64,000 nucleotides of DNA, from the NCBI GenBank assembly GCA_035946625.1, contig DASYZE010000090.1, forward strand, positions 38,663-102,662. Reading direction: 5' to 3'. The translations under genes were made by a program, and so were the position numbers. Shown piece by piece: positions 25,901 to 33,787 of the stretch; the stretch's first letter is position 1; every line of letters begins with the position of its first letter. The notes beneath the pieces were generated by a model. The model worked only from the letters and a program-made list of their open reading frames with translations. It was not told the origin of the DNA and made no database searches. Source of the DNA: DASYXZ01 sp035946625 (lineage in GTDB: Bacteria; Acidobacteriota; Terriglobia; UBA7540).

Positions 25901-26732
25901 GCAACTCCTCGTGCATTTCGCGATAGCGGCGGGCTTTTCCGGCCTGCCGTTTGAGCGAGTTAACCTGTTTCGTTACCTCTTCCAGAATGTCAGTGATGCG
26001 AGAGAGGTTCTGGCGCGAAGACTCGAGTTTTGCCTCCGCCAGGCGTTTGCGCGATTTGAATTTTGATACTCCGGCCGCCTCTTCGATGATGGCGCGCCGG
26101 TCTGAAGGTTTCGAGCTTAAAATCTGCCCAATGCGGCCCTGCTCGATAATCGCGTAGGATTCCGGGCCCAGTCCGGTGCCCATAAATAAATCCTGGATGT
26201 CGCGCAAGCGGCAGATTTCGCCATTGATCAGATACTCGCTTTCGCCGGAACGGAAAAGGCGGCGTGTCACCACGATCTCCCCCGTGTGGTGAGGATGAAA
26301 CTTTTTTGCATTCGAGGGCGATGTCCCGTGTCCATTCGAGCCGGGAATTTCCGGCTGGATGGTCCCCGCCAGCGGTTCCGGTTCATCCAGGAGGCTGGGC
26401 TGCAATTCCTCCGACGGGTTTTCGATTACTTGAAGGTTTGTCTCCGCGGCGGGCGCGGCCACGTAATCCGGGTCAATCAGAGTTAAGCTGACCTCGGCCA
26501 AACCCGTGGGAGGCCGGGTGCCCGTGCCATTGAAGATGACATCCGCCATGCGTTCGCCGCGCAACATACGCGCGCTCTGTTCTCCCAGCACCCAACTGAT
26601 GGCGTCTGACAAATTGGATTTGCCGCAACCATTGGGACCGACGACCGCCGCCACGCCCTCCGCAAATTCCAGGCGGGTTCGGTCCGCGAACGACTTAAAC
26701 CCAAGCAATTCAACTTTCTTCAGCTTAAACAA
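22965..26732 (-). CDS. smc: Chromosome segregation ATPase SMC, with an insertion in the N-terminal head
   Basis: SMC forms the condensin ring that compacts and segregates the chromosome. The 1255-residue product has Walker A GPNGCGKS at 32-39, long coiled-coil arms, a hinge domain near the middle (ENYLKH-like region around residues 560-690), and the C-terminal LLSGGEKALAALALLIAVF signature with Walker B PFCILDEVDAPLDE. The start is TTG 26732, backed by a GGAGG eight bases upstream. Residues about 88-150 form an extra acidic, Pro/Gly/Ser-rich stretch between VSLTLIDPD and GEIVVTRRLFRSGESEYLIN, where other SMCs have only a short loop. ScpA and ScpB are not in the window. It appears monocistronic. 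Confidence 0.96.
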   Translation of the reverse strand: MFKLKKVELLGFKSFADRTRLEFAEGVAAVVGPNGCGKSNLSDAISWVLGEQSARMLRGERMADVIFNGTGTRPPTGLAEVSLTLIDPDYVAAPAAETNLQVIENPSEELQPSLLDEPEPLAGTIQPEIPGSNGHGTSPSNAKKFHPHHTGEIVVTRRLFRSGESEYLINGEICRLRDIQDLFMGTGLGPESYAIIEQGRIGQILSSKPSDRRAIIEEAAGVSKFKSRKRLAEAKLESSRQNLSRITDILEEVTKQVNSLKRQAGKARRYREMHEELRGRLKIVLSSRLLTLENECNRLHDELAILQDQCSVSGQELAGLEREQKLVTARSEELENQLTTSRELIAQGGLEQQRLQSRIDQINQHIATLGARVLEATTERGTLQAQLESLNLETAELTRRAGQLNRELAMAQEDATDLLTKKVGLTEQVAKGEADVEATRQGLLAAVSAAAALRNHLVQSEEIGLGLERQIKRNETETAAIELEHNRLAADLEVLGSDHMRGESTLAGLAQSVSDTTGTLSRTREEETESRRQLETLRQEFSAVVARKQALDESLARHAYTTESVRKLLSLHHVDNGHSFRPMGLLADFVEVSPGYEEVVEEFLKHDLECVVVEGHDEARSGIALLKNEGAGRSTFFVTRLSSGGHANGHSDPEVRSAQGVVAQVRDLVRFESRLGLNGDLPLPALQNAYLVEDSAAAERLAGQYPDYHFLAPSGEHYHHRLVTGGRGASAGPLALRRDFRELERRTADLEDLVRESGAKYSEQSARVARLEEQLRGLNAEKGEAEKKAVLANEKMRQAHEDCARATERLRVLKGEGSALAGERQSVLVREASLRAQLDAAAAEQKQRENEIEQTTLVLRDLRSQLDQMTQNHAAAQARASALEERTRAAETERVRVLAQTEEVRGRITRLSQQSKGWGEEQFGMTEECEAAQARRSEVEKEQEVLRLQWVSLERESQGVRIRRDQLGPMIDAARAAFESLRDQRSEAEIGLARAESDQAHQARQCREELNTEPAQLLAELAPDCALSGEFLHAAEEELRALKARIEALGPVNMMALEELQDAEDRFTFLETQRQDLLVSINDTAQAIKEIDEVSRRQFLQAFEAINRNFAESFRTLFGGGVGEMRLSDDGDPDSGLDIVAQPPGKRLQNVLLLSGGEKALAALALLIAVFRFTPSPFCILDEVDAPLDESNVDRFTRLIHQMSQHTQFILITHNKRTMEIAKLMYGVTMEEPGVSKLVSVRFEEFEPEPEAVPA

Positions 26733-27118
26733 TTTGGATTCCTCCCGCTCAGTCTTTGGCGACCTTCCAAGATCGTTCCATTCTCAAAAACTTTTGGGAA
26801 CATGCTTTGAATGATCAGAGATGAAAGGGAACGAAGCCTCAAGAGACGGCCTCCCCGGGTCTCCGCACCACTGCAAGGAATAACGCTGCCGCGTAAACCC
26901 GCATCTTTCCAATCTGACCATCCGTGCTGGCGCACGAACAAAGGCTGTTGCGAGAAATCCCGCTCAAATCAAACAAAACTTAGCACGGATAAATGGGGTT
27001 GTAAAGCACAAAAACCACAATATTGTGCGGTCTCACAGGGAGATACCCTATAGGTGGGGGGGGAGTACTATACCGGATAAGCCCTCTATTTTGGCTTGGT
27101 TTGCGCCAAAACTGCCGC
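26733..27118. other. Intergenic region upstream of smc with palindrome
   Basis: These 386 bases lie between the smc start and the ndh stop, both minus strand, so the segment holds the smc leader. The smc ribosome site is at its left end. A 12-bp palindrome is at 27016-27027, and a run of eight G at 27056-27063. I could not pick out a convincing promoter by eye and see no gene. Confidence 0.55.
27016..27027. promoter_or_regulatory. Perfect 12-bp palindrome CACAATATTGTG upstream of smc
   Basis: The site is a perfect palindrome about 285 bases upstream of the smc start on the minus strand. Its CACAAT/ATTGTG arms match those of the dyad at 22877-22891 on the other side of smc. It could be an operator or a nucleoid protein site; chance is possible given its length. 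Confidence 0.4.
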
Positions 27119-28411
27119 TCACAGTGATTGCGGCTCCAGTGGCTTCTTGTCAATGTCGCCCGTGATCAATCGGGCGCCACGCTGATAGGTGAAATAAGCC
27201 CAAGCCCATTCGAAGAGAACGACGAACCGGTTTCGGAATCCGATGAGAAAAAAGATATGCACAAACAGCCAGGCGAGCCAGGCAAAGTATCCTGAAAATT
27301 TCAGCTTGCCCAGATCTGCGACGCCTGCGGCGCGTCCAATTGTGGCCAGAGTGCCCTTATCCAAATAATGAAATGGCAGAGTGGGCTTGCTGCCCACTGA
27401 CCGCAAGATATTCAGAGCTGCGTGCCGGCCTTGTTGGATGGCTACTGGCGCCACGCCGGGAAGAGGTTTGCCTGTCTTGGATTGGAAATCCGTGATGTCG
27501 CCAATGGCGTAAATCTCCGGATGACCTGGAATCGAAAGGTCGGGTTGCACCCTCACCCGTCCCGCCTTGTCGAGTGGCGCCCCAAGGGAACGGGCGAGTG
27601 GCGATGCCGCCACGCCTGCTGCCCAAAGGAGGGTGGCGGCCCGGATGACCTTTCCGCCCGCCATGACTAATCCAGGTTGAATCGATGTCACCGGTGTCTT
27701 AGTCTGCACTTCGGCGCCCAGTTTCTTGAGAGAAATTTCAGCCGCAGCCGAAAGATCATCGGGAAAGGTGGGAAGAATTCGCGGGCCGCCCTCAAGCAAA
27801 ATGATGCGGGCATCCCCGGGATTGATGGAGCGAAAATCGCGGATCATGACCTGCCTGGAAATTTCGGCCAGGGCGCCTGCCATTTCCACGCCCGTCGGGC
27901 CGCCCCCCACGATCACAAAGGTGAGCAACTCGCTTCGCTTTCCAGGATCGGTTTCGCGTTCGGCTTTCTCGAAGGCGAGCAAAATCCGGCGGCGGATTTC
28001 CAGGGCATCTTCCAGACTCTTTAATCCTGGCGCAAACGCCTCCCAATCATCGTGGCCAAAATAGGCATGGCGCGCGCCGGTGGCCAGGATCAGATAATCG
28101 TATTTCAGCCTGCCGTCGCGCAATTGAACCGTGCGGGAAGCGGGCTCGATGGAGAGCGCCTCCTCCAGCAGCACGCGGGTGTTTTTTTGTCGGGCCAGAA
28201 CGGCGCGAATGGGGTAAGCGATATCGCCCGGTGAAAGCCCGGCCGTGGCCACCTGATAGAGGAGAGGTTGGAAGAGATGATGGTTGCGTCGGTCGATGAC
28301 CGTGATCTCAACCGGCGCATGCTTGAGCGCGCGGGCGGCATACAGTCCACCGAATCCCGCACCGATGATCACGAGGTGAGGTTTGGTTCCACTGGGTGAG
28401 GGTTGGCCCAT
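27119..28411 (-). CDS. ndh: Type II NADH dehydrogenase
   Basis: This flavoprotein moves electrons from NADH to quinone without pumping protons. The 430-residue product has two Rossmann folds: VIIGAGFGGLYAARAL at residues about 14-29 for FAD and FVIVGGGPTGVEMAGALAE in the middle for NADH. IYAIGDITDF with the following PGVAPVAIQQGRHAALNI is the FAD-binding C-terminal motif with the quinone-site AQxxxQ-like region. The last 60 residues include a hydrophobic segment (FAWLAWLFVHIFFLIGFRNR) for membrane attachment. It follows gcvPB by 18 bases on the same strand, so it may be cotranscribed with the glycine cleavage genes, which would help reoxidise the NADH they generate. Confidence 0.93.
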   Translation of the reverse strand: MGQPSPSGTKPHLVIIGAGFGGLYAARALKHAPVEITVIDRRNHHLFQPLLYQVATAGLSPGDIAYPIRAVLARQKNTRVLLEEALSIEPASRTVQLRDGRLKYDYLILATGARHAYFGHDDWEAFAPGLKSLEDALEIRRRILLAFEKAERETDPGKRSELLTFVIVGGGPTGVEMAGALAEISRQVMIRDFRSINPGDARIILLEGGPRILPTFPDDLSAAAEISLKKLGAEVQTKTPVTSIQPGLVMAGGKVIRAATLLWAAGVAASPLARSLGAPLDKAGRVRVQPDLSIPGHPEIYAIGDITDFQSKTGKPLPGVAPVAIQQGRHAALNILRSVGSKPTLPFHYLDKGTLATIGRAAGVADLGKLKFSGYFAWLAWLFVHIFFLIGFRNRFVVLFEWAWAYFTYQRGARLITGDIDKKPLEPQSL

Positions 28412-28429
28412 CTTAGACTCCCCCTCTGA

Positions 28430-29923
28430 TTATGAATTTGGTTCCCAGCGGAGGACGGGTTTGCGGGCGGCGGCCGTCTCATCCAAGCGGGTGACTCTGG
28501 TGGTATAAGGGGCCTTTTGAACGAACTGCGGATCTTCCTCGACTTCGAGCGCGATCGAGCGCATCGCTTCAACAAACGCGTCCAGCTCGGCTTTCCCGGC
28601 GCTCTCGGTGGGCTCGATCATCAGCGCGCCCGAAACAATCAACGGAAATGAAGTGGTGTAGGGATGGAATCCATAATCAATCAGGCGCTTGGCGATATCT
28701 CCGGTCTTGACTCCGCGGGCAGCCTGTTTGCGGTCGGAGAATACACATTCGTGCATCGAGGGCGCATCGTAAGGCAAATCGTAGACGTCCTTCAACCGGC
28801 TGCGCACGTAATTCGCGTTCAGGACGGCGTCCAATGTAGTCTGCCGCAGACCGGGGGCTCCATTGGCTTGAATGTAGGCGAGAGCGCGCACCGCCATCCC
28901 GAAATTTCCCTGGAAAGCGCGAACGCGTCCGATGCTCTTGGGCCGGCTGAAATTCAAGCGGTAGATTCCGTCGGCGGACTGCTCCACGATGGGCGCAGGC
29001 AGGTAGGGCTCCAGGAATTGCTTCACCGCCACTGGCCCCGAGCCGGGCCCGCCGCCGCCGTGGGGGGTGGTAAATGTTTTGTGAAGATTCAGGTGCATCA
29101 CATCCACGCCGAAATCGGCGGGGCGGGCCACGCCCACCAGGGCGTTCATATTGGCGCCGTCCATGTAAACCAAGCCACCCTTGGCGTGAACGCGGCGGGC
29201 AATCTCCTGAATCTGTTCTTCGAAAACGCCCAGCGTGTTGGGGTTGGTGAGCATCAGACCCGCCACGTCTTCCGTCATGGCTCGATCCATCTCGTCCAAA
29301 TCCACGCAGCCGCGGGCGTTTGATTTCAGGTTCCTCACTTCGTATCCGCAGATGTGGACGCTGGCAGGATTGGTCCCGTGCGCGGAATCGGGAATCAGAA
29401 TAATTCGCCGCGGATTGCCCCGGTCGGCCAGGCAGGCGCGAATCATCAGGATGCCCGTCAGCTCACCCTGCGCGCCCGCCGAGGGTTGGAGTGAAACCGC
29501 GTCCATGCCGGTGATTTCAGCGAGGCAGCGGGCGGTTTCGGCAAGAATCTCCAGGCAGCCTTGCACCAGAGCCTCGGGAGCAAACGGGTGATCGGTGGCC
29601 AGGCCTTCCAGGCGTGCCACCACTTCATTGACCCGCGGATTGTATTTCATCGTGCACGAACCGAGTGGATAGAGTCCCGTGTCCACACCGTAATTCCAGG
29701 TGGACAAACGGGTGAAGTGACGGATCACTTCCGTCTCCGAAACTTCCGGGAAGCCTTTAATTTCGGAACGAAATATATCTGCGCCCAAAAGGCGTTCGGG
29801 CGATGCGGCGGGCACATCGAGCGGCGGCAAGTCAACCCCGGTCTTTCCCGGGGAGGACTGCTCGAAGATCAAATCTTCGTTGCGGGTGACGTGTGGCCTT
29901 GCCGTGCGATTGCGATTTTTCAT
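28430..29923 (-). CDS. gcvPB: Glycine dehydrogenase (decarboxylating) subunit 2
   Basis: GcvPB is the PLP-binding half of split P-protein. The 497-residue product has LNLHKTFTTPHGGGGPGSGP, in which the Lys forms the PLP Schiff base. SCTMKYNPRVNE near residue 92 and QPSAGAQGELTG are also typical. It lies about 50 bases after gcvPA, last of the gcvT-gcvH-gcvPA-gcvPB set, and is followed closely by ndh. The start ATG 29923 fits the usual N terminus; the first 20 residues are basic and poorly conserved. The split P-protein arrangement is common in Acidobacteriota, Firmicutes and archaea, unlike the fused GcvP of E. coli. Confidence 0.95.
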   Translation of the reverse strand: MKNRNRTARPHVTRNEDLIFEQSSPGKTGVDLPPLDVPAASPERLLGADIFRSEIKGFPEVSETEVIRHFTRLSTWNYGVDTGLYPLGSCTMKYNPRVNEVVARLEGLATDHPFAPEALVQGCLEILAETARCLAEITGMDAVSLQPSAGAQGELTGILMIRACLADRGNPRRIILIPDSAHGTNPASVHICGYEVRNLKSNARGCVDLDEMDRAMTEDVAGLMLTNPNTLGVFEEQIQEIARRVHAKGGLVYMDGANMNALVGVARPADFGVDVMHLNLHKTFTTPHGGGGPGSGPVAVKQFLEPYLPAPIVEQSADGIYRLNFSRPKSIGRVRAFQGNFGMAVRALAYIQANGAPGLRQTTLDAVLNANYVRSRLKDVYDLPYDAPSMHECVFSDRKQAARGVKTGDIAKRLIDYGFHPYTTSFPLIVSGALMIEPTESAGKAELDAFVEAMRSIALEVEEDPQFVQKAPYTTRVTRLDETAAARKPVLRWEPNS

Positions 29924-29974
29924 AGAGTGGAGTGGCGGTTGGAATTAGAACGGGCCCATCCTAATTATCGAGCG

Positions 29975-31369
29975 TTAAGAGGATGGGCGGCCCGCGGCCA
30001 CGGTGTCGCGGTGGCGATCCGGCTCCGCGCAGCGCGCAGCAACCCGCGCGTAGACCGCCGCCATCCGGTCAATAGCGCCTTTGCTCACCGTTTCCGTGAC
30101 GCATACGAGCAAGTGATTCTTCATCTCGGGGTAATACCGTTCGAGATCGAGGCCGCCGATAATTTTTTCCTTTCGCAGTGCAGCCAACAATTCTTCCGCC
30201 GGGCCCGGGGTCTTGACCACAAATTCGTTGAAGCTGGGCGCGCTAAATGGAACCGAGGCGCGAGGGATGGCACGCAATTGAGCAGCGGCGTAGCTGGCCT
30301 TCGAAAGATTCTGTTCCGCCAAAGCCTTCAGCCCCTTCTTCCCCAGCAGCGAAAGATAGATGGTGGCGGCCAGGGCGCAAAGCGACTGGTTGGTGCAAAT
30401 ATTGGAAGTCGCCTTTTCCCGACGTATGTGTTGTTCGCGGGTGGCGAGGGTAAGCACAAACCCTCGCCGGCCTTCCGTGTCCTGGGTCTGCCCGATCAAT
30501 CGGCCAGGCATCTGCCTGACGAATTGCGTTTTGGCGGCCAAAAAGCCCACATAAGGGCCGCCGTAGGCTACCGGGACGCCGAAGGATTGCGCCTCGCCGC
30601 AGACGACGTCGGCATCCGTAGGGGGACGAACCAGGGCCAACGAGAGGGGCTCCGTGATGGTGACCACCAGCAGCGCCCCACTCTTGTGGACGATTCCGGC
30701 AATTTCTTCAGCGCGCTCGATGCTTCCGAAAAAGTTCGGTGACTGGATGACCACTACGGCTGTTTCCGTTTTCAGCGCAGCCTCAAGTTGTTCCAGGTCG
30801 AGTTGGCCAGTGCTGTTGTATCCCACCCCGTACAATTCCACGCCCTGATGTTGCACGTAGGTCTGAAGCACGTGGCGGTATTCGGGATGAAGCGTGCGCG
30901 CCAGCACCACCCGGTTGCGGCGGGTGATGCGCATGGCCATCAGGACCGCCTCCGTGGTTGCGGTGGAGCCGTCATAGAGTGAGGCGTTCGAAACATCCAT
31001 GCCCGTCAGCTGAGTGATCAGCGTTTGGAACTCAAACATCGCCTGAAGCGTGCCCTGGGCGATTTCAGCCTGATAAGGCGTGTAGGCGGTAAAAAATTCC
31101 CCCCGGGAGAGCAGGGCGTCAATCGCCACCGGACGGTAATGGGAGTAGGCGCCGGCGCCCAGCAGGGAAATGTAATCACGGCTGGATTGGCTCGCAGCTT
31201 CGCGGAAATATTCCAGGATTTCCGGCTCGGACAGCGGCCCGGGCAAGCTCATGGGGCCAGCCATCTTCAGAGCAGAGGGGATTTGGTCGAATAGCTTTTC
31301 AATGGAATCGTGGCCTGTCGCGCGGAGCATTTCGGCGCGCTCGGCAGGGGAGTTCGGCAAATAGCGCAT
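29975..31369 (-). CDS. gcvPA: Glycine dehydrogenase (decarboxylating) subunit 1
   Basis: GcvPA is the N-terminal half-equivalent of P-protein and pairs with GcvPB to decarboxylate glycine and load the aminomethyl group on GcvH. The 464-residue product starts MRYLPNSPAERAEMLRATG and contains FLGAGAYSHYRP-like (LLGAGAYSHYRPVAIDALLS), YTPYQAEIAQGTLQAMFEFQ and SLYDGSTATTEAV, all typical. Its ATG overlaps the gcvH stop by one base (TGATG), so it is translationally coupled. C-terminal residues about 445-464 are Arg/Ala-rich and specific to this organism. Confidence 0.95.
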   Translation of the reverse strand: MRYLPNSPAERAEMLRATGHDSIEKLFDQIPSALKMAGPMSLPGPLSEPEILEYFREAASQSSRDYISLLGAGAYSHYRPVAIDALLSRGEFFTAYTPYQAEIAQGTLQAMFEFQTLITQLTGMDVSNASLYDGSTATTEAVLMAMRITRRNRVVLARTLHPEYRHVLQTYVQHQGVELYGVGYNSTGQLDLEQLEAALKTETAVVVIQSPNFFGSIERAEEIAGIVHKSGALLVVTITEPLSLALVRPPTDADVVCGEAQSFGVPVAYGGPYVGFLAAKTQFVRQMPGRLIGQTQDTEGRRGFVLTLATREQHIRREKATSNICTNQSLCALAATIYLSLLGKKGLKALAEQNLSKASYAAAQLRAIPRASVPFSAPSFNEFVVKTPGPAEELLAALRKEKIIGGLDLERYYPEMKNHLLVCVTETVSKGAIDRMAAVYARVAARCAEPDRHRDTVAAGRPSS

Positions 31370-31758
31370 CAGTGGGCCTTTTCTTCCTTGAGGTAGGCTT
31401 CATACTCGTCGGCCGACATCAGGCTGTCGATTTCCCCCCGGTCCGCCATGTGCACTTTGATAAGCCATGCATCGCCGTGAGGGTCTGTGTTAATCAGTTC
31501 CGGAGTGCTGTGGAGTTTCGGATTGGCGGCGGTCACTTCGCCCGTGACCGGCGAGAAGATTTCTGAAACCGCCTTCACGGACTCGACCGAGCCGAAAACT
31601 TCCCTGGCGGACACGTGATCCCCCGCCTTGGGAAGTTCAACAAAGACAATGTCGCCTAATTCTTTTTGAGCGTGATCGGTGATCCCGATAGTGCCCATGT
31701 CTTCGTCCACGCGAATCCACTCGTGGTCCTTGGTGTAAAGCAATTCATTTGGGTACAT
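31369..31758 (-). CDS. gcvH: Glycine cleavage system H protein
   Basis: GcvH is the lipoylated carrier that shuttles the aminomethyl group between P-, T- and L-proteins. The 129-residue product has the full lipoyl domain; GSVESVKAVSEIFSPVTGEV contains the lipoylated Lys at residue 62. The N terminus LLYTKDHEWIRVDED and the C-terminal LMSADEYEAYL are typical. The start is ATG 31758, with GGGGAG about ten bases upstream. It sits between gcvT and gcvPA in one minus-strand run and overlaps gcvPA by one base. Confidence 0.96.
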   Translation of the reverse strand: MYPNELLYTKDHEWIRVDEDMGTIGITDHAQKELGDIVFVELPKAGDHVSAREVFGSVESVKAVSEIFSPVTGEVTAANPKLHSTPELINTDPHGDAWLIKVHMADRGEIDSLMSADEYEAYLKEEKAH

Positions 31759-31868
31759 GAAGGAGTGATCTCCCCTTGACTCGAAGCCGGGCCGTGAGCT
31801 TCCGCGGACAGCCCAAGCCCTCAGAATTTTTGAGCCTGAAATTCCCGCCGGGCCAAGAGCGCCCGCTA

Positions 31869-32978
31869 CTATTGGGGACGTTTATAGAACGGCAAGGGAA
31901 CGGTCACTGCTGAAACCGGCTTGCCGCGAATCTCAATTTGGATCGGCCGGCCGGCCTCAGCCTGACCCGCGGGCAAATAGGCCATTCCGATATTTTTCTT
32001 GAGAAAAGGCGCGGGAGAGCCGCTGGTGACGAGGCCATCTTTCTTGCCGCCCACGAGCACCGCGTAACCATCGCGAGCAATGCCACGGTCGGTCATTTCA
32101 AACCCCGCTAATTTTTTCCCCACGCCCTCCGCCCTTTGTTTTTCAAGCACCTCGCGCCCCAGGAATTCGCCCTTCTCACACTTACAAATCCAACCCAGAT
32201 TGGCTTCGAGCAGGGTGGTCTCCTCATCCAGTTCGTGCCCGTAGAGCGGGTAACCCGCTTCCAGGCGTAACGTGTTGCGTGCTCCGAGTCCGGCGGGAAT
32301 CAGACCGTCGTTTTTGCCCGCCTCCAGCAGTCCGCTCCAAACCTGTTCGGATTTCGCAGGGGGGAAATAAAACTCAAATCCATCTTCGCCGGTGTACCCG
32401 GTGCGGGCGAGCATGCCCTCCACCCCGCAGCACCTGGCGTTTGAGAACCAGTAGTAGCGGAGCCCGAACCAGTCCACTCCCGTGGCCCGGTTCATGATCC
32501 CGACGGCTTTGGGTCCTTGCAGCGCGACCTGGCCGTACTCGTTCGAAACGTTGCGAATCTCCGCCCCAAAAGAATTGTGGCGAATGATCCATTCGTAGTC
32601 CTTGTCCGTGTTGGCGGCATTGACGCAGAGGAAATAGTGGTCCTCACCCAATCGATGGACAAGGCAATCATCCACCGCGCTTCCCCGGGAGTTCATCAGC
32701 GCGGTGTATTGCGCCTGGCCGATCTTCAGGCGCGACACGTCATTCGAGGTCACGAATTGCAACAGCGCCAGCGCGGCGTGGCCCCGCACATCTATTTCGC
32801 CCATGTGGCTCACGTCAAAAAGTCCGGCGCGGGTGCGGACCGCCAAATGTTCCTCGGTGATGCCGGAGTATTCGACCGGCATCTCCCAGCCGCCGAACTC
32901 GATCATGCGCGCGCCGGCGGCATGATGGACGGAATTCAGGGCCGTGCGCTTCAACGCAATGTTTGCCTGGCAGGCCAA
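31869..32978 (-). CDS. gcvT: Aminomethyltransferase (glycine cleavage T protein), probable TTG start
   Basis: GcvT transfers the methylene group from aminomethyl-GcvH to tetrahydrofolate and releases ammonia. I place the start at TTG 32978, which has GGAGG seven bases upstream and gives a normal N terminus running into ALKRTALNSVHHAAGARM and IEFGGWEMPVEYSGI. A further upstream TTG at 33029 would add 17 residues and has no ribosome site. The 369-residue product has LFDVSHMGEIDVRG, DDCLVHRLGEDHYFLCVNA, TGYTGEDGFEFYFP and the C-terminal barrel ending in VTVPLPFYKRP. It is the first gene of gcvT-gcvH-gcvPA-gcvPB. I looked for a glycine riboswitch upstream and saw none. Confidence 0.92.
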   Translation of the reverse strand: MACQANIALKRTALNSVHHAAGARMIEFGGWEMPVEYSGITEEHLAVRTRAGLFDVSHMGEIDVRGHAALALLQFVTSNDVSRLKIGQAQYTALMNSRGSAVDDCLVHRLGEDHYFLCVNAANTDKDYEWIIRHNSFGAEIRNVSNEYGQVALQGPKAVGIMNRATGVDWFGLRYYWFSNARCCGVEGMLARTGYTGEDGFEFYFPPAKSEQVWSGLLEAGKNDGLIPAGLGARNTLRLEAGYPLYGHELDEETTLLEANLGWICKCEKGEFLGREVLEKQRAEGVGKKLAGFEMTDRGIARDGYAVLVGGKKDGLVTSGSPAPFLKKNIGMAYLPAGQAEAGRPIQIEIRGKPVSAVTVPLPFYKRPQ

Positions 32979-33215
32979 GCGATCCCCTCCGTCGATTTTA
33001 AATTCAGCGGATAAACCAGGAACTTTCAACCTAGCACATTCCAGAAGGGCGGGTCAAGACAACGGCAGACGGTTTGGTGAGTCCTTGATTTTGAACCGCC
33101 CATGACCGACAATCTGATTGGGTGCGGATTGTTTTGCCCGGGCGTCGCTTCTTGTTATGGGGCCGCCTGGCGTCCTGCGCAGCCCGAAGCGCGGGAACGG
33201 AAGGAGAGTGACCCT

Positions 33216-33392
33216 ATGCTCACCAAAGAATTTAAATGTCTGGTGTGTGACAAGCCGGAGAACCAGTGCACTTGCAATCGCTATTGCGCCCTTTGCCACG
33301 CTGATTACGAACTTCGGTTGACGGATGACGGGCAGTATTACTGTCGCGATTGCCGGGAAGCGTGTGATTACAAGACTCAAGACGAGTCTTAG
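33216..33392 (+). CDS. Cys-rich zinc-ribbon-like mini-protein
   Basis: The 58-residue product starts at ATG 33216 with AAGGAG nine bases upstream; in-frame sequence before it has no ribosome site. It has nine Cys and one His in ordered pairs: CLVC (8-11), CTC (18-20), CALCH (24-28) and CRDC (43-46) plus C50. Two zinc-binding sites are likely, as in small rubredoxin-like or zinc-ribbon proteins. It has no signal peptide, so it is probably cytoplasmic. It is divergent from gcvT. I recognise no named family; a structural zinc or redox role is inference only. Confidence 0.75.
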   Translation: MLTKEFKCLVCDKPENQCTCNRYCALCHADYELRLTDDGQYYCRDCREACDYKTQDES

Positions 33393-33787
33393 GGTGTGCC
33401 CGAAGATTTGTGCTTGGGTTCCCGCCCGAACGCCCGCTTCGAGCGGCGGGATCCGGCCGTTTGAGGTATCGAAACTTCTAAGCGGAGATTTTGGCAGCCG
33501 GTACGGATTCCTGATGGTCCCTGATACGATACGAACTCGCTCAAGAAGGTTTTGGACCGCTACCACTATTCTCTCGCCCTATACACCCAATTCTTGCTAG
33601 TATGGCGTGTTCTTTGACCGACCCGGCTCCATTGGCTCAAGATTCGACGGAAATTTGCTGGTCCATTGCCGGGGCGACGGACGCATCTCTGGACGGAAGA
33701 AGGCGGCAAGTATCCGCTGTGATTGAAAAGAATGATGCGAAGCATCCAATCTGGAAGGTAACCTATGCATGAGACGGTTGCAAACGC
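33393..33787. other. Intergenic region before the RsbW-like gene
   Basis: These 395 bases separate the Cys-rich gene from the RsbW-like gene. A CCGCT-TCG-AGCGG hairpin at 33434-33446 follows the Cys-rich gene, without a T tract. A short open frame occupies 33602-33772 (listed separately). Just before the RsbW-like start, a separate 8-codon frame (33765-33791) has an AAGG site and ends in an ATGA overlap with that start. Confidence 0.5.
33602..33772 (+). CDS. Possible 56-residue leader protein, doubtful
   Basis: An open frame from ATG 33602 to TGA 33770 encodes 56 residues, including DASLDGRRRQVSAVIEKNDA near the middle, and ends 15 bases before the RsbW-like start. There is no clear ribosome site, codon third positions are not strongly GC-biased, and I recognise no domain. 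It may be a chance frame in a leader region. Its spacing to the following operon is the only reason to list it. Confidence 0.25.
   Translation: MACSLTDPAPLAQDSTEICWSIAGATDASLDGRRRQVSAVIEKNDAKHPIWKVTYA

Noticed and set aside
29561..30742. 393-residue plus-strand open frame
   Set aside because: Mirror of gcvPB/gcvPA coding sequence; no family features.
32979..33215. Glycine riboswitch upstream of gcvT
   Set aside because: The characteristic conserved core segments of the glycine aptamer are not present on the minus strand.
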